64,000 nt of DNA from Ambrosia x helenae (GCA_030844895.1 CM061226.1:42788238-42852237), one strand, 5' to 3'. Shown: positions 22,503 through 35,049, counted from the stretch's first letter. A program made the numbers and translations. Notes: generated by a model from the letters alone, not told the origin.

Positions 22503-25500
22503 CTAACTCATACCAAAATCGATAACACACGCCCGAAGCATGTCTTCCAAGGTTTGGATCGTCCGCTCACTCTGTCCATCAGTTTGCGGATGATAAGCCG
22601 TACTCATATCCAACTGAGTACCCAAAGCCTTGTGCAGAGCCTTCCAGAAACACGAAGGAAAACGAGAATCACGATCAGAGATAATAGAGACGGGCACCCC
22701 GTGCCGAGCAACCACCTCCTTAAGGTAAAGTCGAGTCAACCTCTCGAGTCCATCGGTTTCCTTAATAGGTATGAAACGTGCCGATTTTGTCAACCGGTCA
22801 ACAATCACCCAGATCATATCATAACCACTAGGTGACCTTGGCAGCTTGGTGACAAAATCCATCGTGATTCGCTCCCACTTCCATTCCGGAACCTCTGGTT
22901 GTTGCAGGAGACCAGACGGCCTCTGATACTCCACCTTGACTTTAGCACAAGTCAAGCATTTGCTGACATAAGAAGCTATATCAGCTTTCATGTTTGGCCA
23001 CCAATAAAGTATCTTCAAATCCTGATACATCTTATCGGAGCCAGGGTGAATAGAATACCGGGATTTGTGAGCTTCGTCCAAGACAAGTTCGCGTAATCCC
23101 CCGAACAATGGGACCCAAACACGTCCCGCAAAATAGTGTAAGCTATCGGTCCTGAGTTCAAGATGCTTGTCAGCACTGTGCATAGTCTCAGCCTTAAGGT
23201 TTTCCTCCTTCAAAGCTTCCAACTGTGCAGAACGGATTCGGTCAGGCAATGACGAATGAATGGTGAGCTGTAAGGCTCGAACACAGCGAGGATTCACAGA
23301 CTCCTTCCTGCTCAAGGCGTCCGCCACAACGTTCACCTTGCCAGGATGGTATTTGATAGCACAGTCATAATCGTTCAGGAGTTCAACCCAGCGACGCTGC
23401 CGCATGTTCAACACTTTCTGGTCGAAAATATGCTGAAGACTCTTGTGATCGGTGTATACTTCACACTTGGTACCGTACAAGTAATGTCTCCAGATTTTCA
23501 ACGCAAAGATCACCGCACCCAGTTCCAAGTCATGAGTAGTGTAGTTCTTCTCATGAACCTTGAGTTGACGAGAAGCATAAGCAATAACCTTCCCGCGTTG
23601 CATCAACACACAACCGAGACCACGAATAGAGGCGTCACAGTACACAACGAAGTCATCTGTAACCTCAGGTAAGGATAAGATAGGTGCAGAACAAAGTTTA
23701 AGCTTCAACATCTGAAATGTTGATTCCTGTGGTTCATCCCAGTCGAACTTTCGGTCCTTCTGGGTAAGAGTAGTGAGGGGTTGAGCGATCTTCGAAAATC
23801 CCTCAATGAAACGACGATAGTAACCCGCAAGACCTAGGAATTGCCGCACCTCAGATGGCGTCTTTGGTGCTTCCCAGTCTTTAATAGCTTCGATCTTATC
23901 CGGATCGACATGAATTCCCAGTTCATTCACCACATGCCCTAGGAATTGAACTTCACGTAACCAAAAATCACACTTCGAGAACTTAGCATACAACTGCTCC
24001 TGTCTCAAAAGTTCCAAGACCAACCGTAGGTGTTCCTCATGATCCGCCTTGTTCTTAGAATAAATCAGAATATCGTCAATAAATACGATGACGAACTTAT
24101 CAAGGTAAGGTTTCCAAACGCGGTTCATTAAGTCCATGAACACCGCCGGTGCGTTAGTGAGACCAAAAGGCATGACCAAGAACTCAAAATGGCCATAACG
24201 AGTGCGAAAAGCAGTCTTCTGAATGTCAGCTTCCCTGACGCGCAACTGGTGATAACCGGACCGCAAATCAATCTTCAAATAGTAGCTGGAGCCCTGGAGC
24301 TGGTCAAAGAGATCATCAATGCGAGGAAGAGGATAACGATTCTTGATGGTCACTTTGTTCAGCTCACGATAATCGATGCACATGCGAAGACTTCCGTCCT
24401 TCTTCTTCACAAACAAAATGGGAGCTCCCCACAGGGAAGAACTCGGTCGGATGAAACCCTTTTCCAAGAGTTCCTGTAACTGGCTGGAAAACTCTTGCAT
24501 CTCAGGAGGTGCAAGACGATATGGAGCTCGGGCAATAGGAACTGCACCCGGAGTAAGATCAATACCAAACTCAACCTGACGATGGGGAGGAAGACTAGGC
24601 AAATCATCAGGAAACACATCGGGAAAATCACGAACCACCGGAATATCCTCGATCTTCTTCTCATCGTCAGAAGAAACGTTACCAAGTGCCAGAATGGCCG
24701 AACAACCCTTCCGAAGGTATTTACGGGCTTTCATGCTAGAAATGATACTCAGCGGAGCACCGCTTTTCTCGCCATGAACCGAAAGAGTCTCTCCATCAGG
24801 GAGAGGGATCCGAATAACCTTATCGAAACAAACGATCTCCGCACGATACAACGATATCCAATCCATGCCGACAACGATATCAAAACTACCCAGGGGTACC
24901 GGCATAAGGTCAATGGGGAAAGACAAACCCGACAGTTCCAAGCGACATTCCCTAAGGGTGTGTGTCGCTTCGATTTTCTTACCATCAGCCAATTCTATTA
25001 AGTACTTAGCCTCTAAATGTGTGGGTACTATATCTAGCAATCGACTAATGTCCATAGATACGAAACTCTTATCGGCACCAAAATCAAACAAGACAGAAAC
25101 ATAGAGATCATTAAGAAGGAACGTACCGGTAACTGTGTCTGGATCATGCCTAGCCTCTGCAGATCCAATGACGAAAGCACGTGCAGTCGTGCCTCCGCCC
25201 CCATTGTTCCCATTACCGTTTCCGCCCCTCCCATTATCGCCCTGCTTCAGTTTAAGACATTCACGCTTGAAGTGTCCCGTATCACCACAGTTATAGCACC
25301 CCTGCTTCCCCGGAGTCCCCTGAGCAGCAGGAGTAGGAGTAGCAGCAGGAGTCTGAGTTGGGGTAAGTGCCACCCCAATCCTTAGCATGATGCCCCAACT
25401 GATGGCACCGATGACAACGAGCCCTATCACAATTACCAGAGTGGTGAAAACCACACTTGTTGCACTTGGGATACTTCCCAACATACCCACTCGACTTCTG

Positions 25501-26194
25501 CCCAGAAGAAGACCCAGATGAATCAAACTTCTTCGCCGGCTGAGATGGCGCTGGTACAATACTCTTCCCCACACCATCCACTTCCTCTTGTTCTCCTCAG
25601 TAACCTTCACAGCAGCACCCTTAGGAGGCAAAACACCTTCTGCCACCTTCAGGTTAGTCATCCGATGAGCTGATCGGACAACTTCAGCAATAGTGGGAAG
25701 ATTCCCAACAGCCACCAATCCAGCAATCTCCGGCACTATCCCAGACACATAGTGCTCGATCCTCCTATACTCGGGTGTGTGCAAATCAGGGCACAACACC
25801 GCCAGTTCATTCCTCCTCACAGTGTACTCTTCAATCTCTGACCCGACCATCTTGTAGCTCCAGACTTCATGTTCCAACTTCTGTACCTCCTCCCTCGGAC
25901 AGTACTCACCTCTCAACAGTTGCACAAACTCCGCCCAAGGCATAGCAATAGCCTCCCCCAATCCCGTATTCTGAGTAGTAGCATTCCACCACGACAGTGC
26001 AGGCCCCTCAAATGTCGCGGTAGCATACTTCACCCGGTCCCCAGCAGGACAGTTACACATGACGAACACAGACTCAACCTTCTCCAGCCATCGGAGCAGT
26101 CCCACCGCTCCCTCAGTTCCAGCGAAGTTATGGGGCTGACAGTCCCGAAACTTCTTATAAGAGCACTGAGGTGGGGGTGGATTGGCACCAATAC
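22503..26194 (-). CDS. Gag-Pol polyprotein, main exon (gag capsid, PR, RT, RNase H, integrase)
   Basis: A single open frame of about 1230 codons from the splice acceptor at 26194. Domains, numbered from the upstream Met at 26255: gag capsid about 25-230 (FRDCQPHNFAGTEGAVGLLR, YCPREEVQKLEHE, PEYRRIEHYVSG); one CCHC knuckle CYNCGDTGHFKREC; protease around 388 with DFG where DS/TG is expected, then VVGMDWI; RT with VFIDDILIYSK near 726; RNase H ending DALSRKE near 982; integrase HHCC and D,D-E core to the TAG at 22503. Two compensating indels (about 25580 and 25378) replace the first knuckle region with some 68 foreign residues. The Met at 26255 lies inside the intron, so the true start is in exon 1. 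Confidence 0.9.
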
Positions 26195-26276
26195 CTGAAA
26201 CACGGTACACGAGTAAAACACAAACGAAAGGACATGAAACCCAAGAATGAGGCAAAGTCGACAGAAATCAACTCAC
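26195..26276 (-). other. Predicted gag intron (82 bp, phase 1)
   Basis: The minus strand shows donor GTGAGT (26276-26271) and acceptor TTTCAG (26200-26195). Removing it joins GGT G to GT ATT and places the Gly-rich first exon in frame with the capsid frame. Element 4 has an intron at the same place with the same GTTGA after the donor (62227-62305). The intron itself contains no in-frame stop that would force splicing; the evidence is frame and conservation. Confidence 0.7.
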
Positions 26277-26460
26277 CACCCATGGCATTAATCCCAACCT
26301 GGAAATTAGCCATAGCCATGTTTACTTGCTATTGTAGCAAGTTGTTCAGCTCAGCTTGGGTCATGTTGATGTTGCCACGACCACCGCCTCCCGCACGACC
26401 ACCGCCGCCAGCACGGCCACCGCCGCCACCACGATGTCCACCACCGCGAGCACCAGACAT
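26277..26460 (-). pseudogene. Gag exon 1 of element 2: Gly/Arg-rich N-terminus, with one stop
   Basis: Starts ATG at 26460 (MSGARGGGHRGGGGGRAGGG...), continues as GGGGR repeats, then INMTQAELNNLLQ, and reaches the splice donor after ANFQVGINAMG. Codon 44 is TAG (26329-26331), so the protein is broken at that point. The same arrangement of RGG-like tail followed by a TQxxLNNLLQ helix occurs in element 4. RGG-type segments commonly bind RNA; a role in packaging is inference. Confidence 0.75.
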
Positions 26461-26964
26461 GATCTAACAAATCAAGAAATCGAGGGATTCAGATTCACTT
26501 CTAGTGTCAACCACTAGAAATTCATAAGAGTTAACTTAGGGACGAATCCAGGACTATGCATCCAAACTCGAAGTCCATCAGGATTTTCATGCATTTCAGT
26601 TTATTATTTCGCGTGCACCCGAAATGATAAACTACTCTACATAGTCCTCCAGATGTACCCCTAATCCAGACTCCGGTCACCGAATATCGTCGCCTAGTAA
26701 CGTGTTACGATAGGTGCAAGTGTAAGAAGGCATGTGTGTGCTAGAACCAACAAATCAACCCCTTATCCTTCAATCCCGAAGAAGAAGACAAGAGTAGGTA
26801 AGAACTCAAATAAAAGCGGATGATGTAACAGAGAAGTATGATGATGTAAGAACACCCCGACAACGTTAGTACGTATCCCTCTAATAGACTCAAAGTATGT
26901 GACCGTCTAGTGTGTGCGACTCGGCTATAGACCAGACTCTACATGCAGTCCTAGTTCACTATAA
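26461..26964 (-). other. Untranslated leader of element 2
   Basis: About 500 bp between PBS and the gag ATG, with no credible ORF. It would hold packaging and dimerisation signals in the RNA, but no specific structure was identified. Confidence 0.7.
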
Positions 26965-26982
26965 CCATTGGCTCTGATACCA
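26965..26982 (-). other. Primer binding site of element 2
   Basis: The minus strand reads TGGTATCAGAGCCAATGG, iMet-tRNA type, separated by GAT from the LTR end at 26986. Confidence 0.9.
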
Positions 26983-26985
26983 ATC

Positions 26986-29591
26986 TGTCACACCCTCAAA
27001 TTTCCACTTGCGGAGTTTTACTGCGAGGCGCATGACAAACCAGGATCCAAGTCAACGATCACAATAAACGACTCTATATGAAGATACATGACATTCAAAA
27101 AAAAAGACATCGTTTTCATAAACTCAAAATCAGTAGCGGAAGCATTTAACAAATTACAGACCATAGACCCAATGTACCAAGTGTTTATTACAAACATGAA
27201 ATAAGTCTAGACGCCAATGCAGACCCGTGCGCCTAGTTCCATTTGTTGCTACCTTAGCGATCTGAGAAGAACATGCCAAAAGACGTCAACATATAATGCT
27301 GGTGAGTTCACAGGTTTGTTCAATATGTTACCAAGTGTTTCCAAAACGTTACCATGTCCATACTATATCAGTGTTACCAAGTACGCTAGCTAGGCGTATG
27401 TTTTATTACTACTACGATTGGAAACCATTACTAGACACGTTTAGCAATGTTTAGCATATGTTTAAGCAGCTCGAATGTTCAGTATGATACCAATGTTACC
27501 AGTTCGAGACAACATGCACCCGCCCGGCCCTCCAAGCCGACGAGTGGGGCAGGTCACGCCCAATAGATCTATCCACATTTCCCACGTTGTGCATCCCCGC
27601 ACATTCATGGTTTCCCCCGGGACTTCCAAAGATTGTATAGCAATACAAAGTTAAAAACCATAGTATGACATATATTACCAAAATAGTTTAGCGCATGTTT
27701 TCTCCCCCAAAAGTTAAAGCAGTAAAAGTGGGGCCGTGAACTCACCTTAGATAGCGTTCTTCGGTTACTAGTAAAATGCTAAGCCCTTGATAATCCCTCT
27801 ACCGGAGATCTATCAAAATGTTCTCATAAGTCTTCTGACTAATAACCATAAGGTTATCTAGTCCCCGATTGTCCAGATCGTAACCAAGTATGTTTTAAAG
27901 CGTGTTTAAATGTTTAACCGACACACTAGACCGACCCGACATCCCGTTGGTAACCCATTACCCTAACTAATCAAGTACACATAGATTACACACAAGGTTC
28001 AAGCATAAAACACTTAGTTTGTATCAAAAATCTCATTTCTGCATCAGAACGGTCGAACCAGTCAGATTAAGTTTCCTTTGCCCGTTTTTAAGTTTCCTTC
28101 GCCCGTTTTTGAAGTTTCCTTCGCCCGTTTTGCCATGTTCTACCGTTTGATCAGGTTCGCCCAACATTCACCAGGTTCGATCCTTGGAATCTCTCCTTCG
28201 CCCATTCGTTTGGTCGAAGGAGTCCAGGTTCGCCCCTGTTGTACAAATTTTCCTAAAAACGCTTCAAACACATTCGAAACACCTCGAAACATCATCAAAC
28301 ACAGCAGTCAAGTATGATTAACTTATCCCTACAAATCCCCACCAGTTTTGCCCCAAAATCAGCTTGTTTTAATACTTTCCCAAAATGGCAAAATTATGGA
28401 AATGTCACATCATGCATGAAATCTTTACCCAATTTGGAAACTTTTTAATACCAACCTATATTCATCTACAAATGCTCAGTTTATCTTGTAATCGAAAACC
28501 CTCATTCATTTTATCACTAATACTTAACATTCACAAGCCCTAGATTTCATAAAATCCCCAAAATACCCATAATATCACCATCTATCTAACTGTAACCCTA
28601 AACAACAATAAACCAACATCAATAGCAACCTTAGATCATGTTTCTAGCATTAGAACAGCAGCAAATCATTAAACAACACATATCATCACATAACACATAA
28701 TTAACATATGTTTATTGATTCAAAACCTATGTTTAATGATAGGGTTTAGGTTTAGAAAGATGTTTAAAAGGTTTTTATTGATAAAATCTTCCTTAGAACA
28801 GATCTGGACATTTAGGGTTAGATAAAAACGGATTAAAATGCCTTAAAAGATTTAGGATTAAGAACACACCTTGGATTCTTGTTTAGATGTTGTAGATAGG
28901 TTAGATTATGAAAAAGAAGAGCAAAAACTCCTTCCTTAGTGATTAAAATCGTTTGAGAGTGTTTTGAGACGGTTAGGGTTTGTGAAATGGTGAAAAATGA
29001 CAAAGTTTGGTATTTATACAAATCCTCCTTCGCCCCCTATCAGTGGTCGAATGTAGCCTCCTTCGACCCTTTCACAGGGTCGAATGAGCCATGTCCTGGT
29101 CGAAGGGAATTCTTTCAATTCCACATCCCAGGTTCGCCCATTTACAAAGGGTCGAACCAAAACATGATTCCACCTTCGACCACTCGAAGTGGTCGAACCA
29201 GAACATATGTTTGTCTAGTTTTCCACTTTGTCGTGTTTAACGCATTTTAACACACCTTAACACATGAGCATGCAACCTTAGTCTATGTTTAACATATTTA
29301 AGCACGGATAATCATCTACACATCATTTAAACACATCTATGTATATAATCCACCACACGACCCATAATCTACACATACACTTAATTAGTTCATGTAATGT
29401 CACCAACAACGGGACCCGGTACTAGTGTATTCCCAAAATGACTCCCAATGATCCTCCAGATCATTGAACCCTGGACAATCCTAACTTGACCCGACTCAAC
29501 TAACCTTGTTAAGTCCGTTTATAAAACGTTTCCCGCTAAGGTAGACTTAGATGTTACTATAAGGTTTAAGCCAAATATGTCAGGTGTCACA
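26986..29591 (-). repeat. 5' LTR of element 2 (2606 bp)
   Basis: On the minus strand it starts TGTGACACCTGACA at 29591 and ends GAGGGTGTGACA at 26986. It carries the promoter array and TATAAATA box (29011-29206) and the downstream TTCGCCC cluster (28066-28232, three 22-bp units). ORFs inside it recur in the 3' LTR. Confidence 0.92.
29011..29206 (-). promoter_or_regulatory. LTR promoter of element 2 (5' LTR copy)
   Basis: TATAAATA on the minus strand at 29018-29011, with GGTCGAA/TTCGACC/GGGCGAA words from 29027 to about 29200 just upstream. This copy would drive transcription of the element. Confidence 0.6.
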
Positions 29592-31692
29592 ATAAATAAC
29601 ATTAAATTCGGTCAATTATGGTAATCCTAAAATTCGGGAATGATTGATAATAAATCAATAATTCATACAAAAAAATTAATACGTTTTATTATGGTAAACC
29701 ATAAATTTGATCAATTATACGAAATCAATTTAATCAATTATAATTTAATCAATATTATCATTCGTATAATTTAATTAATTATACGAAAGCAGAGATTAGA
29801 AAAACTTGTATTAATTTAATCAATTTCGTATTAATAGTAATATAAATTAATGAGATTAAAAAATCATAATAAATAACATTAAATTCAGTCAATTATGGTA
29901 ATCCTAAAGTTTGGGTCAAATTGATTCATAATCAATCATTTATACAAAAGAATTAATACGTTTTATTATGGTAAACTATAAATTTGATCAATTATACGAA
30001 ATCAATTTAATCAATTAGACGAATTAGAGGTTAAAAAATCTCGTATTAATTTAATCAATTTAATCAATTTCATATTAATAATAATTATGGTTTTAATTTG
30101 TTATTTTTTTTGTATTTATATAAACAATGTATAACAAAATTGTGTTTAAAGTTATTAAATATCTATGTTATTATTATTAATTTAAATACGATATAAAAAA
30201 ATATCGTATTAATTTAATTTACTATTAATTTACATATGGTGTATATATTAGGTAATTGCCAACTTTATTTCAATCAAATTTAAAAACATAGGTAATTGTC
30301 GCTAGGTTTGTCAACGTTATGCTTACATTTATCCTGAAATATATTTTTGTAAGTATGTTTAAATGATTACCAAAAATATTCATTTATTTTTTTATACAAA
30401 CTTTACAAAAATAATATAACTAACATCTATATAATAAATAAGGCTTATTATGGTAAACTTAAATTCGTATTAATGTTACTATAAATTCGGTCAATTATTA
30501 AAAGATAGTAATAAATAATATTAAATTGGGTCAAAATATTTTTAATGTAAATTGATAACAATCATTAAGATTCAAATTTCAAATTAAATGAAATTAAATT
30601 CGGTCAACTTTATTAATGTAAATAAATAACAATAATTCAGAATTAATAAAATTAAAATTGGTCTAATATTATGCTCCGAATATGGAATGTAAGATTGAAT
30701 ATTAATGTATATGTAAAACAACAAAATACATCATTTATCAATTCTAATAAAACCAACCAAGATTGTCATTTGTATGTGGCCACTGTAACGACATTGTTGT
30801 GTATGTTTTTAGAGACCATATTTAAGTTATATTAATCATTAACAAATTTTTCGACTTTATCATATGAAAATGTTGACAAAATTTAAATTAAAAAATTAAA
30901 TCATTTACTAATTTGTTGACTAAATGAATTAATGTTTTCGCTAGTATGCATTTACTGACAATAGAATGAGAATTAATGTGAATGAGTACATTAATATCTA
31001 CAAATTAACATTTTATTGCCAATAGAATGATAAATTTCATTACCATTTACTATTTTACTGCCAATTGAATGATTATTTTGCTTAGCATTTATTAACAATT
31101 TAATGATGGTCAACTGAAATGATTACATTCATTTCTGCGAATAAGTAGCATCATTTACTATATATCGTAAATTTAAAAAAGGAATAATTTTAATGTCAAT
31201 AACAAAATTTAAATAAAAATCTTAATAAATCATGCAATAAATCATGATAACAGAATATTAAAAAATTATTTAAAAATTATAAAAACTTAATTAATGATAA
31301 CAGAATAAATCATGCAATAATTTTGGTAAATAAAAATTTGAAAACATGAATCTATTCTTTTAAAATTAATCTCATTTAAATGCATTTAATAAATATAATT
31401 TAAATTTATTTTTTTAATAATAAATATATTTTAATCTATTTAACAGTTTCCTAAATTATATAATATATTCAAAATAATTTTCATAGATATTAATAATATT
31501 ACGACTTTCATTTTAATATTGTTGACCGATAAATGTAAAAACTTTTACTTTCCTTCGTATGTCGCTACTGTAACATTACTGTTATGTATGTTATTAGACA
31601 ACAAAAATTTATTCATGGCCTTCGGCACAGTCTGGAAAGGCACTTAAAAAACAACATTAAAAATGAAAGAACCATTTTTTAAAATTAAATAG

Positions 31693-31694
<2 letters not shown>
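29592..31694. other. AT-rich repeat DNA continuing the Helitron-associated block
   Basis: No gene found. AACATTAAATTC(G/A)GTCAATTATGGTAATCCT-like text occurs at about 29597 and again about 280 bp later. Many TTAATCAATT and ATTATACGAAA words are interspersed. This matches the left flank of element 2 in composition and vocabulary. Confidence 0.6.
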
Positions 31695-31733
<39 letters not shown>

Positions 31734-32618
31734 AAACATACCAAAACTGTTGACGAAGGGTCATGCAAAACCTTGAAGAATTGAGATCCATTGTGATAAG
31801 CATTTGTGTGTTTGGATCAAAATCCTGTTTTTTGGAAAATGAAAAAAAAAAGTTTCGAAATGAGTTGAAATCTTCATCAACTATTGTAAACGTTGATAAA
31901 CTTGAAATAAAAAAATTGATATTTAAAATCGGTCAACATCCGATTGTTTTTTAAACGAATATTAAATCATTATTATTGGAAAGAAATTAGGATTATTACT
32001 CATTTTTATACCCAATCGAATACTAACCCAGATAATCCTAAAGAAACGCATCTTTAGGATTATTTCTCATTTTTATACCCAAATCGAATACTAACCCAGA
32101 ATTGTTGTTTATCTTCGGCCAAATACAAAGTATTATGAAAACATTCAGATGTTGACATAACAATAATAACGTTATGAATAAAAATAAAGTGAAACATAAT
32201 AATGAATCAACGTTAGAACAATGGGATCGATCATTACCTTGATAAAATTGAATGACGAAATCTGATTGAAGATGTTGAATCGGTTTTGGAGAATCAAAAG
32301 ATTATGCAAAATGAAGGAGGATGATAGAAAACTTTCTTAGGAAGAATTGGAGAGTTGTGTTTTGGAGAATGAAAAAAATATATAAAAACGGTTTAAATAG
32401 TGTAAAAGTTGGAGCTCCATTTCTCAATTGGATCCAAGTAAACACTCTCTAGAATTGAACTCTCAACCTCACTTAAGAAAGAATTTTCTCTTTAGGACAA
32501 GTTAATAGAATTGATCATTACCATTCCATGTCTTGTTTGGTTGCCATGTGGGAATGAAAAAAACATTACTTTGTGTTGTTGGATAGGTAGGAAAAGACGA
32601 AGGAATAAAGTTGGAAGT
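31695..32618. other. Intergenic DNA: poly(A), short inverted and direct repeats
   Basis: A run of 36 A (31695-31730) is followed by a 64-codon ORF (31763-31954) with no recognisable family. At 31990-32041 and 32057-32110 a roughly 50-bp word (CATTTTTATACCCAATCGAA...) is duplicated. Between the copies is a perfect 12-bp inverted repeat ATAATCCTAAAG/CTTTAGGATTAT with an 8-base loop (32032-32063). Nothing else is recognised. Confidence 0.5.
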
Positions 32619-33050
32619 GAGTGGCGGTGCTGGGTGGTGGTTAGTGGTGGTGATGGTGGGTGGTACTGGCATCAATGATAGGCGACGATGTTGGTGGTGG
32701 GATACGGTGGTGGGTGGTGACGGTGGTAGTGGGCGGTGGCGGCGACATTGGGTGGTGTTGGATGGCAACGGTGATGGGTGGGTGACAACGGTGGTGGGTG
32801 GGTGGCGGTGGTTGGTGGCGACGACGGTGGTGGGTGGTGACGGCAATGGTGGGTCGTGTTGGATAGCGGCGGTGGTTGGTGGGTGAAGGTAGTGGGTGGC
32901 GGTGGTTGGTGGCGTCGACGGTGGTGGGGCGGTGACGACGGTGGTACGCGACGGTGTTGGTGGTGATGGCGGTGGAGGGTGATGGTGGCAGCGGTAGTGG
33001 GGTGGTGGGTGGTTAGTGTTGGTGGTGGTGGGTGGTGGCTTATGATGTTG
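32619..33050. repeat. GGT/GGC-rich low-complexity tract
   Basis: About 430 bp of imperfect GGTGGTGGGTGG and GGTGGCGGTGG repeats. Both strands give long open frames (Gly/Val/Trp-rich or Pro/His/Thr-rich), which is an effect of the simple sequence. No gene is supported. Confidence 0.9.
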
Positions 33051-33187
33051 TTAATGAAGATTGAATAAGGGATGAAATGAAAAAAAAAAAAAAACATGGA
33101 GGTGAATAAAATGGTTTTGAGGGAATGAAACGATTTGTGGAATTAGTGATTCAATTTCTTTAACCAATTAAACACAATATTTTTCAT

Positions 33188-33374
33188 CAGGGGCGGAGCT
33201 TGGTTCACGAATCGGGAGGGGCCGGACTCAAATTTTTTTGATCGGTGGTGGCAAATCGGCAAGGGCCGAACTCAACCCGAACTCGATTTACATACGAAAA
33301 TCAAAAATTTATACCACTGCGCCAAAAACAGGGGGGCCAAGACCACCCCTAGCCCTCTACATCCTTCGTCCCTG
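33188..33374. mobile_element. 187-bp hAT-type MITE with 8-bp TSD
   Basis: Terminal inverted repeats begin CAGGGGCGGA and end TCGTCCCTG. The element is flanked by a perfect 8-bp duplication TTTTTCAT (33180-33187 and 33375-33382). TIR sequence and TSD length fit non-autonomous hAT elements. The ORF 33238-33435 crosses its boundary and is spurious. Confidence 0.85.
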
Positions 33375-33949
33375 TTTTTCATTACCTCGTAATGGCTCAT
33401 TTAATTCCTTCTTTCATTTCATAGTACTTTGCTAAGATTATATAAACCAAAAAAAAGTAGCTATTCGGTCATGCTATTTTGTATTTACTACTCTTCTTTC
33501 TCTCTCTAAAACCATCGATTTCGATTCACAGACGATCCAACAACAGCTTTCAAGCAAATCCATGAGAAACCCACGTTAATTCTCCACAAATCATTCCTAC
33601 CCATCTTCTCAATCTCGCAATCTCGTCTTCGAATTTTTATAGATCGAAGGTACGCCGCTTTTTTTACATCCATCATATCGTGTGTCAGTGTGTGTGTGTG
33701 TTTTTTTTATTATTCTATTACACACATGTAATGTAAGCAAGTGTGTTTAAGTTAGTTCAGGTGTTTACGGTTTCTTTTTTTTATTTATTAATTATTTTTT
33801 TTGGTCTTCAATGCAGGTAAATATATAAGTGAGGTCCATCTGTTTCCCTAAAAATTGTAGTTAACATGCATCTTGTTTCGGGTTGAGCTGTTAAAAAAGT
33901 TTGCGGCTCGTGGTTTTAAAAAAGGTTGTTTGAAATAGGCTTGTTTGTA

Positions 33950-34500
33950 AAGTGGTCGAGTTTGAGTCAAGGTAAGTTCGCTCGTTGGCTTGCTAGTTTG
34001 GCTCGTCCAGATTAAAGCAAAAATATTTTTTATATGTATTGGAAGCCAAATTTTAAAATATAAAAATTATAAATTTAATATTTATGAATTCTGCATTATG
34101 TATGTGAATGCTAAAAATATTTTTTTATTTTTATGTATATCAATACGTGTAAAGAATTGAACATTAATTTTTAAAAATAAACAAGCTGATGGAGCCGGAG
34201 CCCAACATTTCAGCTCGTTAAGATAAACGAGCCGGGTCAACTTGACTCAGCTTGTTAAGATACACAATGCATGCCAGCTCAGCTAGATATGATAAACGAG
34301 CCGAGTCGACTCAACTTGTTAAGATACATAATTCAAGCTAGGTCAGCTTGATATGATAAACGAGCTGACCTAGCTGCTTAATGACGATAAGATAAACTAG
34401 CCAAGCCAGCTCAACTCAATAAGACAAATGAGTTGATTTGGCTTGGCTTGGTATGTAAAGTAGCCGACTTAAGTTGCTCAGCTCGGCTCGTTTACATTCC
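33950..34500. repeat. AAACGAGC/GCTCGTTT-type degenerate repeat in the leader intron
   Basis: A roughly 70-bp unit containing GATAAACGAGC, CTCAACTTGTTAAGATACA and CAGCT(C/T)AGCT words repeats imperfectly three to four times between about 34200 and 34480. Flanking GGCTCG and GCTCGTTTAC words run in both orientations. It is probably an old MITE or satellite-like insertion; the family was not identified. Confidence 0.5.
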
Positions 34501-34556
34501 TACAATTCTAGGTGTTTCATGGGTTAACAAAGGGGACACCATATGGTTAAAGTTTA

Positions 34557-34580
<24 letters not shown>

Positions 34581-34587
<7 letters not shown>

Positions 34588-34669
34588 AGATCCTAAGAGA
34601 ACCAACCCCTATTTGAGAACTGAGAGAACCATTCTGAGCCACACATTTCATATAAAGGCAAAAAAAAAA

Positions 34670-34705
<36 letters not shown>

Positions 34706-34994
34706 TTAATCGCACATTTTTATGCAAAGAAAATTTTTTTTTTTATTTTTTTTGAATTTTTTTTTCATTTATACATATGTGTATATGACAATTATACATA
34801 TGTGTATATAGCAATTATACATATGTGTATATAGCATTTTTCAGCTATACATATGTGTATATTTCAGTTATACATATGTGTATATAGCATTATACATATG
34901 TGTATAATGCAATTATACACATGTGTATACTGAAAAAAAAAATACAAAAAAAATAAAAAAAAAAATTTTCCTTACATATAAAGCAGCGATTTTT

Positions 34995-35049
<55 letters not shown>

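Larger units (their letters stand above)
19073..29591 (-). mobile_element. Ty3/gypsy element 2 (chromovirus, Tekay-like), nearly intact coding
   Basis: Minus-strand element of 10.5 kb: 5' LTR 26986-29591, PBS, leader, spliced gag, PR-RT-RNase H-integrase-chromodomain, PPT region, 3' LTR 19073-21641. The LTRs are about 98% identical by eye over 700 bp. It is inserted in AT-rich repeat DNA. The outer end of the 3' LTR (about 12 bases) is missing, so no TSD can be shown. A few stops and two compensating indels are the only coding damage. It is related to element 4 and, in pol, to element 1. Confidence 0.92.

Noticed and set aside
31763..31954. 64-residue ORF after the poly(A) run
   Set aside because: It is short, Lys/Ile-rich in AT-rich DNA, without any recognisable motif. 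It is mentioned in the region entry only.
32502..33097. Long open frames on both strands in the GGT-rich tract
   Set aside because: They translate a simple repeat (Gly/Val/Trp or Pro/His/Thr runs). Open frames on both strands are expected from the composition, and there is no domain.
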